A stretch of DNA of 64,000 bases from Shewanella litorisediminis (GCF_016834455.1 NZ_CP069213.1:2046501-2110500); one strand, 5' to 3'; counted from the first letter of the stretch, positions 9,372 through 17,795 are shown. Notes: generated by a model from the sequence alone, not told the origin. Translations and numbers: made by a program.

Positions 9372-10574
9372 CAGGGCAGGATCCCACTTTGAGTTGAACT
9401 TTTACACAGCCTTATGATCAGATCAGCATTAGTCATAACCAGCTGACAGACATGAATCTTTTGGAACACCTTGAAACACTGCCCGATCCTCGTAAGGAAA
9501 TCAATCTTAAACACAACTTGGTTGACGTAGTCTTCCTGACACTCTCTGCCGTACTCAGCGGTGCAACCGGCTGGAAGTCGATCCAGGAGTTCGGTGAAGA
9601 ACAACTCGACTGGTTACGGCAGTACCGCCAGTTTGAGTATGGTATCCCCAGACGACACTGTATCGCCAACATTATCAAAGCCTTGGATAGTGAGCTTCTG
9701 CTGCAAACGGTGTTCAGCTGGATCAACGAGAAACGGCAGAGCGAAGGTAAGTCGGTCATCGCTCTTGACGGTAAAACGATGCGCGGTGCGTGGAGTGACG
9801 ACGTTAAAAATGCACTTCATGTCGTCAGTGCGTTCGATGTCAGCAACGGTGTCACGCTTTATCAGGACAGTTCGAATACCAAAGGCAAAGAAGCCGAGAT
9901 TGCCCGAAACGTGATTGATGCCTTGGCACTGGATAACGCAATTGTCACGCTCGACGCGTTGCACTGCCAGGTCGCCACCATGAGCACAATTACACAGCGC
10001 AAAGGCGATTTCGTGATCCAGGTGAAGTCCAATCAAAAAGCGCTGCTTGAGGAAGTGCAGGCGTCATTCCGTAACCTTTATGACTCAAAGGAACTGGAAA
10101 CGTATGAACAGTCCAACACCGGTCATGGCCGCAAGGAGTGCAGGACCGTGATGCAAACTGAAGCCGAGTTGTCACCAGACCTGAAAAAGAAATGGCCCCA
10201 TATAAAGTCACTGATAGAGGTCGCCAGCGAGCGGACTGTTAATGGTAGCACATCATGTTCGTCACGTTGGTACGTCAGCTCCCTGCCAGTGGACGCTGAG
10301 GAAGCAGCTCGCACAATCCGCGACCACTGGGCCGTTGAGAACCAACTGCACTGGGTGCTGGACGTTGTTTTTCGCGAGGATGCTTTGAAAGTGTCAGATC
10401 CAGAGGGTGCTAAACATTTGGCCCTATTCAACCGTGCGGCACTAAGTGCAATAAAACAGCACAATGGCAAGAAAGACAGCCTTGCAGGTAAGCGCCGGCG
10501 TGCAGCTTGGAGCCCTGTATTTCGTTCAGAGCTGCTCTTTGGCTAAATTATGCACAAAGTGGAATCCCGCCCTG
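9372..10574. mobile_element. Complete ISAs1-family insertion sequence (1203 bp)
   Basis: The ends are imperfect inverted repeats: cagggcaggatcccactttg at 9372-9391 and the reverse complement of 10555-10574 (cagggcgggattccactttg) match at 18 of 20 bases. Both ends are flanked by the 10-bp direct repeat gagctttact. One intact transposase gene fills the interior. Exact duplication and an unbroken gene indicate recent insertion. The site is immediately after the efflux operon stop codon, so it separates that operon from the LysE-type gene downstream. Confidence 0.92.
9452..10546 (+). CDS. ISAs1-family transposase
   Basis: 364 aa. It has the N-terminal domain LLEHLETLPDPRK...VVFLTLSAVLSGATGW, then the DDE core with VIALDGKTMRGAW, NVIDALALDNAIVTLDALHCQ and the late region RDHWAVENQLHWVLDVVFREDA. 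This pattern is that of the H-repeat/ISAs1 transposases. The gene is full length without stops or frameshifts and lies inside matched inverted repeats, so it is probably active. Confidence 0.95.
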   Translation: MNLLEHLETLPDPRKEINLKHNLVDVVFLTLSAVLSGATGWKSIQEFGEEQLDWLRQYRQFEYGIPRRHCIANIIKALDSELLLQTVFSWINEKRQSEGKSVIALDGKTMRGAWSDDVKNALHVVSAFDVSNGVTLYQDSSNTKGKEAEIARNVIDALALDNAIVTLDALHCQVATMSTITQRKGDFVIQVKSNQKALLEEVQASFRNLYDSKELETYEQSNTGHGRKECRTVMQTEAELSPDLKKKWPHIKSLIEVASERTVNGSTSCSSRWYVSSLPVDAEEAARTIRDHWAVENQLHWVLDVVFREDALKVSDPEGAKHLALFNRAALSAIKQHNGKKDSLAGKRRRAAWSPVFRSELLFG

Positions 10575-10584
10575 GAGCTTTACT
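10575..10584. repeat. Right 10-bp target-site duplication of the ISAs1-type element
   Basis: Second copy of gagctttact, identical to 9362-9371. Confidence 0.9.
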
Positions 10585-10604
10585 GGAAGATATCGAGGTG
10601 CTGA

Positions 10605-11240
10605 ATGTTTGGCGTTACTGATCTTTGGTTGTTCGTTGTCTCAGGAATCGCTCTAAATATGATCCCCGGGCCTGATTCTCTATATATTATGGGGCGCAGT
10701 GCTGGACAGGGTTTTCGTGCAGGTTCTGTAGCCGCTTTAGGTATCGGTGCGGGCACTTTTATTCATATTTTTGCAGCCGCTTTTGGATTGTCAGCAATGC
10801 TAGCTACTTCAGCAATGGCATTCACAATCATTAAAGTGTTAGGCGGTGTTTATCTGCTATACATAGGCTGTGTGATGTTACTTAACAAAGAGAATGATGT
10901 TACTGGTGAGCTTCAATCACAGAAAGAGGTGTCATTATCAACAATCTTTTATCAAGGATTTTTGACTAACGTATTAAATCCAAAAGTAGCATTGTTTTTC
11001 CTGGCTTTTGTTCCACAATTTATTTCAGTTGATGCGCCAAACAAAGAACTTTCATTCTTGTATTTAGGATTGATTTTCAATGTTAATGCAATGATATGGT
11101 GTCACTTTCTAGCATGGTCATCATCATCGATTGGTCGTAGATTGAAACAGGACAAGCGTATTACTAAATACTTAACAAGGTTTACAGGAGGCTTATTTTT
11201 ATACTTTGGTATAAGACTGGCCTTGAGCAAGCAAAGCTAA
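10605..11240 (+). CDS. LysE/RhtB-family amino acid exporter
   Basis: 211 aa inner-membrane protein with about six hydrophobic segments. It starts MFGVTDLWLFVVSGIALNMIPGPDSLYIMGRSAGQGFRAG; the N-terminal G-P-D segment in the first helix and the later FLTNVLNPKVALFFLAFVPQF are hallmarks of RhtB/LysE translocators, which export amino acids or homoserine lactone-like compounds. The start is supported by gaggtg just upstream. It is followed by a good terminator. The substrate is not deducible. Confidence 0.92.
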   Translation: MFGVTDLWLFVVSGIALNMIPGPDSLYIMGRSAGQGFRAGSVAALGIGAGTFIHIFAAAFGLSAMLATSAMAFTIIKVLGGVYLLYIGCVMLLNKENDVTGELQSQKEVSLSTIFYQGFLTNVLNPKVALFFLAFVPQFISVDAPNKELSFLYLGLIFNVNAMIWCHFLAWSSSSIGRRLKQDKRITKYLTRFTGGLFLYFGIRLALSKQS

Positions 11241-11274
11241 CGCCTGTGTAACACGCAATACAGAAAGAAACAAA

Positions 11275-11318
11275 GTACCCAACCTAAATAAAGATTAATC
11301 GGGGCTGGGTACTTTTTT
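11275..11318 (+). terminator. Rho-independent terminator after the LysE-type gene
   Basis: Arms gtacccaacc (11275-11284) and ggctgggtac (11303-11312) pair with one G-T, followed by six T residues. Confidence 0.8.
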
Positions 11319-11530
11319 ATGGATTCGTATTTATAACATGATTTTTATCTGTTATCCGGCATTAAAAGCCCATGAATCGCCTTTAAGATGGCGCATATAC
11401 CTGAGCAGGAGATCGTCTCACACCAGATATTCGCGAAAAGGGGAGGTGATACCAAGGCCAGTTGAAATAACCTCCAGTACCGCTCCAGCGCATAATGCCT
11501 TAAAAACTTTTCCCTCTGTAAGGAGCCAGG

Positions 11531-12157
11531 ATGTACACGCTTTATTATTCTCCGGGGGCTTGCTCCCTCGCAGTGCAAGTCAAATTGCAAGCTACGGGTG
11601 TGGCATATAAACCAGAGTTGGTTGACCTTAAAAAAGGCAACCATTTAACCCCGGACTTTGCCAAAGTAAACCCGGTTCAACGTGTTCCTGTGTTGGAATT
11701 TTCCGATCACTATCTAACAGAAGCCATGGCAATTCTTCTCTGGCTTGAGCAGCATCCACAGGGATTATTGCCAGGCAATCCTGTTTTACATGCACGTGTA
11801 TTGCAAAAAATGAACTGGTTATCCAATTCATTACATCAGGATTTCGCGGCGCTGTGGCGGCCCCAAAGGTTCACAGAGAATAGTGATATACAAGCACAGA
11901 TCTCACATGCGGCCATGCAAAGACTTATTGGCAGTTTTGAGTGTTTGGAACGGGAGTTAGGCCAGTTTACCTATTGGCTGGATGACACACTGACCCTGGC
12001 AGATTATTATTTGCTGCCTTTTCTTAGATGGGGCCACGCTGCAGTAGAACAAGTACAACATTTCCATGAGTTAACACGCTATGTAGAAAGGCTTGGTAAA
12101 TTACCTGAAGTGATATCGGCTCTGGAAGTTGAGCGTATATCATTGCTTAACATCTGA
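11531..12157 (+). CDS. Glutathione S-transferase family protein
   Basis: 208 aa. The N-terminal thioredoxin-like domain starts MYTLYYSPGACSLAVQVKLQATG and includes the cis-Pro segment VQRVPVLEF and the glutathione-contact loop LTEAMAILLWLEQ. The all-helical C-terminal domain contains LDDTLTLADYYLLPFLRWG, the usual N-capping/Asp motif. The SPGACS N terminus is the pattern of beta-class bacterial GSTs, which use the Cys of this loop. Start ATG at 11531 has AAGGAG upstream. It probably conjugates or reduces glutathione adducts in the cytoplasm. It stands alone, with IS remnants downstream. Confidence 0.92.
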   Translation: MYTLYYSPGACSLAVQVKLQATGVAYKPELVDLKKGNHLTPDFAKVNPVQRVPVLEFSDHYLTEAMAILLWLEQHPQGLLPGNPVLHARVLQKMNWLSNSLHQDFAALWRPQRFTENSDIQAQISHAAMQRLIGSFECLERELGQFTYWLDDTLTLADYYLLPFLRWGHAAVEQVQHFHELTRYVERLGKLPEVISALEVERISLLNI

Positions 12158-12216
12158 AATTTATCCTACTTAGATAGAATTACGCATAATTGTTTGATCT
12201 TTGGCCGAATAATAAT

Positions 12217-12454
12217 ATGTTATTCGGTCAGCTAGCGATGTTATTCGTCCTGGCGAATCTGGTTCGAGTTGGCCAATTAATAAGTGCACTGGCAAAATTT
12301 ACCTAAAATGGGAAAATTCGCCTGGAACAGGACTCAAATTAGCCGCGTAGAAACGATTTTTAGCTGAAAATTGGAAAGTTGAGCTTCAGAACGTAGAAAA
12401 GATGATTTGGAAAGTAAGGTAGGGAGAAGCTGACTACTTAATCGCAGCTTCCTT
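12217..12454 (+). pseudogene. 3' remnant of an IS5-family element (copy A)
   Basis: A 29-codon frame (12217-12306) reads MLFGQLAMLFVLANLVRVGQ..., matching the C terminus of IS5-type transposases. The following non-coding stretch to about 12454 shares scattered blocks (gaatctggtt, tacctaAaatggg, gaaaagatgattt, ctactt-atcgc) with 16189-16370. That second region lies at the end of another IS5 transposase remnant. Both are decayed 3' ends of the same element type. Confidence 0.55.
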
Positions 12455-12487
12455 AAGATGATGAGTCAGGCCAAGTCGCTACTAACA
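12455..12487 (-). mobile_element. Solo right end of an IS481-type element
   Basis: Read on the minus strand from 12487, this starts TGTTAGTAGCGACTTG and matches about 29 of 33 positions of the right terminus of the complete IS481-type element at 17761-17795 (with a 2-base gap). No transposase accompanies it, so it is an orphan end left by deletion or rearrangement. Confidence 0.5.
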
Positions 12488-12503
12488 CGCTTGAAAACCT
12501 TTT

Positions 12504-12977
12504 TTAGCGTTCTCTGGTATTTTTGGCCTTTTTTTCAAATTTTAATTTTGCAAGGGCTACTGCTTCTGATATTAGTGGTTTAAGCCTTTCGAAGGTCTCT
12601 ACACTTGGATTTAACACCGCAACCCACGACATCCAGCCATAAACCGGGTGTGGTGTGATCTCGTTCAAAGCTTCAAAGTTATGGCCGGTATATACGATTG
12701 AGCCTGCCGATGGTCTCTGGGGCGGAGGGCCGAATAGTTTTACAAAGGATGCTTTGCTCAAACCTAAGTTGAGTCGATAAACATTCTCCCGGTTTACATT
12801 TGAAGCCTTATCGTTTGGACCATCTTTTTCTTTAATTGTCAGAACATAGATCCCTTTTGGTAATACTTTGCCGGGGTTGTAAAAAACACCTCTCTCACCC
12901 CAATTTTTATCTAGGACTAGCCCGTTATACTCCTTAATACAGTAATCAAATATTTCTTCTATTTGCATATGCGCCAT
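12504..12977 (-). CDS. DUF6194-like protein of unknown function
   Basis: 157 aa. The ATG at 12977 (MAHMQIEEIFDYCIKEY) is chosen because AGGAG lies 6 bp upstream; the frame extends further to 13043 without a ribosome site. The small cytoplasmic protein contains GERGVFYNPGKVLPKGIYVLTIKEKDG, KASFVKLFGPPPQRPSAG and HPVYGWMSWVAVLNPS, features I associate with the DUF6194 family. No signal or membrane segment is seen, and no catalytic residues can be proposed. It lies between IS remnants on both sides and is probably acquired cargo. Confidence 0.7.
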   Translation of the reverse strand: MAHMQIEEIFDYCIKEYNGLVLDKNWGERGVFYNPGKVLPKGIYVLTIKEKDGPNDKASNVNRENVYRLNLGLSKASFVKLFGPPPQRPSAGSIVYTGHNFEALNEITPHPVYGWMSWVAVLNPSVETFERLKPLISEAVALAKLKFEKKAKNTRER

Positions 12978-13089
12978 AATTACTCCTGCTCTAAAATTAC
13001 AAATAAACGGCTCAAAAAAGTATCGCTTTTGAGAGTCTCCCAAGATCCTAAGGCTGAATTGCCACCAACATACGAGAAAATCCCCAACC

Positions 13090-13299
13090 GTGATCGATAT
13101 CGGGTTTCATATTTTACGTCTGACAGATAATTATTGGAACTATGTTTTCGTTTGCTATTGTAAAACATTTCGATGCAATTAAACACATCACTTCTGGCCT
13201 CTGCACGGGTTGAGTAGATTTTACGATTAGTCCTCCCACAATTCAGCAGCTGGAAAAGGTTTCTGCCACAGTATTATCATGGAAGTTGCCTCGCGTGCT
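13090..13299 (-). pseudogene. IS3-family transposase C-terminal remnant
   Basis: On the minus strand, 13299 downward reads STRGNFHDNTVAETF and, after a one-base frameshift near 13255, FQLLNCGRTNRKIYSTRAEARSDVFNCIEMFYNSKRKH. This is the conserved end of IS3-type OrfB, which carries the catalytic Glu in the DN-x3-E motif. No N-terminal part remains: the remnant is cut at 13300, where another IS-like end (tgtagtggtcaagtaatact) begins. Confidence 0.7.
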
Positions 13300-13300
13300 T

Positions 13301-13648
13301 TGTAGTGGTCAAGTAATACTGACCGCAGGTTTATAGCTAGGCCAGTATCTTCTCTCTGGCTCATTTTGGCTTAAATCACCATTGTAATGATGCGGCCTGA
13401 CTTTGCTGTAATTTCCAGGCACCACTGCTAAGGTCACACAAACACTTAGATATCATATCAGGCACTTATTCATATCTCCCCTAATTGATAATTTTTTTCT
13501 ATAGGTACCCAAAGAATTCATCATTATTTTAAATCTGGCTGCAATCGTAAACTTCCATGGAAGGTATGTAGATGTCCAGTCAGTGCTCTGTGTGAACTTA
13601 CAGTTGCCAGATGCAAGACGCAGTTTGCAGCGAATAGTCTTATTTCTT
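13301..13648. other. IS-end-like sequence followed by non-coding DNA
   Basis: The first bases (tgtagtggtcaagtaatact at 13301) resemble the terminal repeat of IS3-type elements and abut the broken transposase at 13299. No matching second end or open transposase is seen. The rest is AT-rich with no supportable gene. Confidence 0.35.
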
Positions 13649-13691
13649 AACGCCGCCGGTACTGCGGTAAGTCATGCCCGGCGGGGTTTTT
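13649..13691 (+). terminator. Terminator-like hairpin upstream of the DsbA-like gene
   Basis: Arms aacgccgccgg (13649-13659) and ccggcggggtt pair with one mismatch, and the second runs into a T tract ending near 13691. It is not linked to a recognisable gene upstream, so it may be a leftover of deleted DNA. Confidence 0.5.
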
Positions 13692-13806
13692 GATAGCAAC
13701 GATATTTGGGTGTTATTCAACTTCTACTGGCCTTGGCATGTTTTTCTGGTCGCTTTCAATGCCAGAGTGCCGCCAGGACCTATTAACACTTTCCTTGGAG
13801 ATTCAT

Positions 13807-14439
13807 ATGATTCAAATCGAATTTTTTCATGATGCAGTTTGTGGTTGGTGTTACGTAATGTCACCTCGTCTCAGAAGCATTGTAGCGAGATATCCTGTTA
13901 GCATTACTCACAGAGCGTTCGTTTTACAGCGCAACGACCAAGAGATGATTGCAAGGTTTGGTTCATTGGCGCTGGCTAAGATGGAAATTTTGCAACATTG
14001 GCAAAGTTGTAAATCTTTTGCCGATGACCCCGGTAGTATAAACATCGAAGGAATGCGTGCGACAAGTTTTAACTATCCGAATGGTTACTTGTCGGCTCTC
14101 TATGCCAAAGCGGTAGAGAATGCAGCAGGTCAAGATGCACATTGGGAGTTTTTTGATGCGGTGCAGAAAGCGCATCTTTATTACAACCAGAATATTTCTG
14201 ATACCTCAGTTTTAGACTCGATCGTAAAGGAACTTAACCTACCTGCCGAGCACATTCACGCTGTTCTAAACTCTGCTGAAAATGTTAACGCTTTAGAGGG
14301 AGACCTTGAGCGCGCAGCAAATTTTGGAATTAAGAGTATACCAACATTATTAGTTAATTGCCGCAAGCTCATTTCTCAGTCATTAAGTCTGCCGCAATTA
14401 GAGAATTTAATAGAGTCAGAGCTTTCTTTAGTAATTTAA
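13807..14439 (+). CDS. DsbA-family oxidoreductase (FrnE-like, CGWC)
   Basis: 210 aa. ATG at 13807 is preferred over an upstream start at 13690 because GGAG lies before it and the protein then begins directly with the thioredoxin fold MIQIEFFHDAVCGWCYVMSPRL. The active site is C-G-W-C near residue 12. A helical insertion follows, and the cis-Pro loop is FGIKSIPTLLVNCRK. There is no signal peptide, so it is cytoplasmic, as in the FrnE/2-hydroxychromene-isomerase branch of the family. The cyclase-family gene follows after 16 bp and is probably co-transcribed. The substrate is unknown. Confidence 0.85.
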   Translation: MIQIEFFHDAVCGWCYVMSPRLRSIVARYPVSITHRAFVLQRNDQEMIARFGSLALAKMEILQHWQSCKSFADDPGSINIEGMRATSFNYPNGYLSALYAKAVENAAGQDAHWEFFDAVQKAHLYYNQNISDTSVLDSIVKELNLPAEHIHAVLNSAENVNALEGDLERAANFGIKSIPTLLVNCRKLISQSLSLPQLENLIESELSLVI

Positions 14440-14455
14440 CAGAGGGAAACGTATT

Positions 14456-15451
14456 ATGAGAAACAAAAATATTTTAATAGCAGTTTCAGTATTCAACATG
14501 TTTTTATCTTCTACAAGCTTTGCTGCTGATTTTCCAGTGCAAAAGGTTGGAAATAGTCCTTGGGGCGAGCATGATGAAATTGGCCGCTTAAACATGATGA
14601 CTCCAGAATCACGGACTGGCATCATGACAAGAACTGATGCCAGTAAGGTTTATGATCTAGCCGTTGAGTATTTTGTTGGCATGCCGAGCTGGCAAGCAGC
14701 AGGTGACCCGCATTATCAATTCTGGATGACTCATACGCCTCGTGGCGCGGTTGTTGATAACGTGCTCAATATGGGGCATGAGGTTAATAGACACGTCAGT
14801 TACTCAGGTAGTGCGTTTTCAATGTATAGCCACACCGGCACACACATTGATATGTTTAGTCATTTTGGTCTGGATGGAAAAATCTATAATCACTTTTCAG
14901 CTGACCAATATCTTGGAGATAAAGGCTGGCAACGCAGTGGCGCTGAAACCGTTCCGCCAATTATTGCGAGAGGCGTTTTATTGGATTTGCCGAGAGCAAA
15001 AGGCGTAAATATGCTGCCAGATAACTATCGTGTGACACCTAATGATATCAAAACTGTCTTGGCAAGTCAGAACATAGAGTTGCAGAAGGGTGATGTTGTC
15101 CTAATTAGAACCGGGCGGATGCAAAACTTTGATAACGCAAGTACATATATGAACAACTCACCAGGGCTGGGTATGGATGCTGCTATTTATCTTGCTGAAG
15201 AAGCTAATGCCATGATTATTGGTGCGGATAACTTAAGCTTTGAAGCTTTTCCCTCTGAGGTTTCTGGAAACTATGTTCCGGTCCACACTTATCTGTTGAC
15301 TCAGATGGGAGTACCGATTCTTGAACTGGTTGATTTGGAGTCATTGGCACATGATCAGATTTACGAGTTTGCATTTGTTGCTGCTTCGCTAAAGCTTCGC
15401 GGTGCTGATGCCGCCCCGATGAGACCCATAGCATTTCCAATCAGAAAATAA
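14456..15451 (+). CDS. Secreted cyclase-family (kynurenine formamidase-like) hydrolase
   Basis: 331 aa. An N-terminal signal peptide (MRNKNILIAVSVFNMFLSSTSFAAD) points to export. The mature part holds the metal-binding signature HTGTHIDMFSHF (His, His, Asp, His as expected for the HxGTHxDxxxH cyclase family), followed by the late conserved segment GADNLSFEAFPSE...VPVHTYLLTQMGVPILE. Members hydrolyse amides or lactones using a divalent metal; the substrate here is unknown. It follows the DsbA-like gene by 16 bp. A broken LysR gene lies downstream on the same strand and may once have regulated the pair. Confidence 0.88.
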   Translation: MRNKNILIAVSVFNMFLSSTSFAADFPVQKVGNSPWGEHDEIGRLNMMTPESRTGIMTRTDASKVYDLAVEYFVGMPSWQAAGDPHYQFWMTHTPRGAVVDNVLNMGHEVNRHVSYSGSAFSMYSHTGTHIDMFSHFGLDGKIYNHFSADQYLGDKGWQRSGAETVPPIIARGVLLDLPRAKGVNMLPDNYRVTPNDIKTVLASQNIELQKGDVVLIRTGRMQNFDNASTYMNNSPGLGMDAAIYLAEEANAMIIGADNLSFEAFPSEVSGNYVPVHTYLLTQMGVPILELVDLESLAHDQIYEFAFVAASLKLRGADAAPMRPIAFPIRK

Positions 15452-15780
15452 AGGGAATAATTAGGAGCTCTGAATCGTCACTGTGAATCGTCAATGATTT
15501 CCTGGGGAAGGTGCGAACATATCCCGGTTGTGAGTGTCGTGACCTGAACCATGGATGAGCATCAGGATGAGCCTGTAACTGACCTTTACCGACAGTGTGT
15601 TTTCCCGGAAACGCCATCAGATAAGAAAGGAAGTCCCCCATGGCAGGATCGGGGGCCTCGGATAAACTGTGTGGCGTTTTATGCCTGTGTAACCCAAGGC
15701 TGGTATAGGTCGCAGGCCTCATGTGCAGAAAGCCATAGCGTTCATGCCCTGCATACAGCAATGGCACAACCTGAATGATG
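15452..15780. other. Stretch without recognisable gene
   Basis: Open frames exist on both strands but none has a ribosome site or a motif I recognise. The DNA merges at its right side into a degenerate IS5 transposase, so part of it may be the decayed 5' half of that element or other mobile DNA. Confidence 0.4.
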
Positions 15781-16370
15781 AAGCCATGGTGAATGTCACT
15801 GCCATACCACCAAAAACAAGATAATGGCAGCAGCATGGACATACACCAAAACAAGAAAGGTAATCACCGGTATTTCGCGATGAAAGCGCACATCGGGGGA
15901 GACGCCAAAAGCAGCCAAAGAACAAGACCTCGATAAAGTTGGCAAGTTACTGCATTGCGAAGAAATCTTTGTTTCAGCGGATGCCACTTAGCAGGCTGCC
16001 GAAAACGCGAGGAACTGAAAAATGCCAGTGCAGACTGGCTTATCCCCGTGCACCCCGAGAAGGTGAATGCGTTGAAGAATTGCCCGCGAAAGAACATGCT
16101 GGGACAATCTAATGTCAGTTTGGTTTCGTAAAAGCATGGTATAAGGGGGGAGCTAAAACGACAATCAACTGCGATGTTTTTAACCCTGAGAATCTGGTTT
16201 GAGTCAACCATTTTATACAAGCACAGAAGAGCTCTACCTATAATGGGGAAATCGACCCGAAAAGGCTGGTAAGTGGTATGAGTCTGAACAAAAATCTGAA
16301 ATAAACGAGCTACATTAAGTCGAAAAGATGATTTTGGGCTTCACCGTAGGAAGATGGGCGCTACTTGATC
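15780..16370 (+). pseudogene. IS5-family transposase remnant (copy B)
   Basis: Fragments in shifting frames read MDIHQNKKGNHRYFAMKAHIGGDAK (about 15837-15910), DLDKVGKLLHCEEIFVSADA (about 15930-15985), WLIPVHPEKVNALK (about 16040-16080) and CQFGFVKAWYKGGAK (from about 16114). These align in order with the IS5-type core (KKGNQWYFGMKAHIG, ...ADKLLHGEE..FADAGY, ...FGF.K.RYRGL.KN). Several stops and frameshifts make it inactive. Its 3' flank shares sequence blocks with copy A at 12217-12454. Confidence 0.75.
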
Positions 16371-16438
16371 GCGGAGTTCATGGTGTATTGATGGCGCTGC
16401 AGTTAGAGATTTATCCTCCCAAATAGACGGAAGGCGAT

Positions 16439-16594
16439 ATGCATAAAATTTCTCTTGAACAGTGGCGGACTTTTATAGCGGTGGTGGATTGTGGTGGATT
16501 TGCACAAGCTGGTGATTCGCTTCACAAAACACAGCCAACAATAAGTCAGAGTATCAAGAAATTAGAGCAGGTTGTTGGTAAACCGCTGTTTAAT
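16439..16594 (+). pseudogene. LysR-family regulator, 5' part (split by IS481 element)
   Basis: Starts at ATG 16439 with GGAAGG upstream and encodes the winged-helix N terminus MHKISLEQWRTFIAVVDCGGFAQAGDSLHKTQPTISQSIKKLEQVVGKPLFN. The frame runs into the insertion and stops at 16618. Joining base 16594 to 17803, with one copy of the target duplication removed, restores a continuous frame (KPLFN-VIGRKAVITPYG) of 300 codons, the usual LysR length. The gene was therefore intact before insertion. Confidence 0.92.
16588..16594. repeat. Left 7-bp target duplication of the IS481-type element
   Basis: gtttaat at 16588-16594 is repeated at 17796-17802, flanking the element exactly. Confidence 0.88.
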
Positions 16595-17795
16595 TGTAAT
16601 AGCTCAGACCTGATCTGACAGTTACCCGATTTTGGGGTGCCGTTGTCAGATTAGATTTGGGCTAAATTCTTTTCAGCCCAAACCCGTTTTCCATCAATTA
16701 ATGTCGCCATCGGTGTGCGACCGCAGCACATTTTGCCCTGATGGGTGCGCTCATTGTTGTACAGCGCCAGCCATTCGTCCAAGTCTTTTTGCAGCTCCTC
16801 CAGTGTGCTATACAGCTTTTTGCGGAACGTGACCTGATAGAACTCATTCAGAATGGTCTTGTGGAAACGCTCGCAGATACCGTTTGTCTGTGGATGTCTG
16901 GCTTTGGTTTTCGTGTGGTCGATATCATTGATGGCCAGATACAGCTGATAATCGTGCTGCTCAACCTTACCGCAGTACTCGGTGCCCCGGTCAGTGAGAA
17001 TACGCAGCATCGGCAGCGCCTGAGCTTCGAAAAACGGCAATACTCTGTCGTTCAACAGGTCGGCAGAGGTGATTGGGGTTTTGGTGGTGTAGAGCTTGGC
17101 AAAGGCGACCTTACTGTAGGTATCGACGAAGGTCTGCTGGTATATCCGCCCCACACCTTTGAGGTTGCCGACGTAAAAGGTGTCCTGTGAGCCCAGATAG
17201 CCAGGATGATGGGTTTCAATTTCACCGCAGGCCTCATCGTCCTGGGCTTTCTTTTCCAGGGCTGCCACCTGCGCTTCTGTCAGAATGATGCCATCGCGCT
17301 CCATCTTTGCTTCCAATGCGACCAGGCGCTTCTTGAGGTTTTCCAGCCCGTGCCTGAGCCAAATTGAACGTACGCCGCTGCCGGAAACAAAGACGCCCTG
17401 CTTGCGCAGTTCGTTGCTGGTTCGGGTTTGACCATAGGCGGGAAACTCAATGGCGTAATCAATGACAGCTTGCTCTATATGGTCATCAACACGATTTTTC
17501 AGATTGGGCGTGCGTCTGGAGCGGTTGATAAGCGCATCAATGCCGCCATCCTCAACCAGTTCACGATAGCGATAGAAGGTGTCACGGGACACGCCCATAA
17601 CCTTGCAGGCTTTGGAAACGTTGCCGAGCTCCTCAGCGAGATTCAGCAAACCTGCTTTGTGTTTAATGATGGGGTTGTTAGTATGCAGCATGAGAGTTAC
17701 CTCTTTTGTTTTGATTGAAGATTCGACACCTTTATCAAAACGGGTAACTCTCACCTTTTCAAGATGATGTGTCAGATCAAGTCGCGACTAATACA
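16595..17795. mobile_element. Complete IS481-family insertion sequence (1201 bp)
   Basis: Both termini begin with TGT when read inward, as in IS481. The 26-bp ends match at about 20 positions and share the inner block TGATCTGACA (16611-16620 and, inverted, 17770-17779). They are flanked by the 7-bp duplication gtttaat. The element carries one intact minus-strand transposase gene and interrupts a LysR gene in a way that can be precisely reversed on paper, indicating a recent event. Confidence 0.93.
16651..17691 (-). CDS. IS481-family transposase
   Basis: 346 aa. ATG at 17691 (MLHTNNPIIKHKAGLL) has GAGGT 7 bp upstream; the frame stays open to 17754, but that extension lacks a ribosome site. 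An N-terminal helix-turn-helix (GNVSKACKVMGVSRDTFYRYRE) precedes the DDE core with Asp in QQTFVDTYSKVAF, Asp in ILTDRGTEYCG and Glu in NGICERFHKTILNEFY. The ending NNERTHQGKMCCGRTPMATL is typical of IS481. No stops or frameshifts are seen, so it is probably functional. Confidence 0.95.
   Translation of the reverse strand: MLHTNNPIIKHKAGLLNLAEELGNVSKACKVMGVSRDTFYRYRELVEDGGIDALINRSRRTPNLKNRVDDHIEQAVIDYAIEFPAYGQTRTSNELRKQGVFVSGSGVRSIWLRHGLENLKKRLVALEAKMERDGIILTEAQVAALEKKAQDDEACGEIETHHPGYLGSQDTFYVGNLKGVGRIYQQTFVDTYSKVAFAKLYTTKTPITSADLLNDRVLPFFEAQALPMLRILTDRGTEYCGKVEQHDYQLYLAINDIDHTKTKARHPQTNGICERFHKTILNEFYQVTFRKKLYSTLEELQKDLDEWLALYNNERTHQGKMCCGRTPMATLIDGKRVWAEKNLAQI

Noticed and set aside
15441..15854. 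137-codon minus-strand open frame after the cyclase gene
   Set aside because: It overlaps the region where the plus strand reads as a decayed IS5 transposase and has no start signal.
17692..17754. Longer N terminus of the IS481 transposase
   Set aside because: The GTG start has no ribosome site, while ATG 17691 has GAGGT at good spacing.
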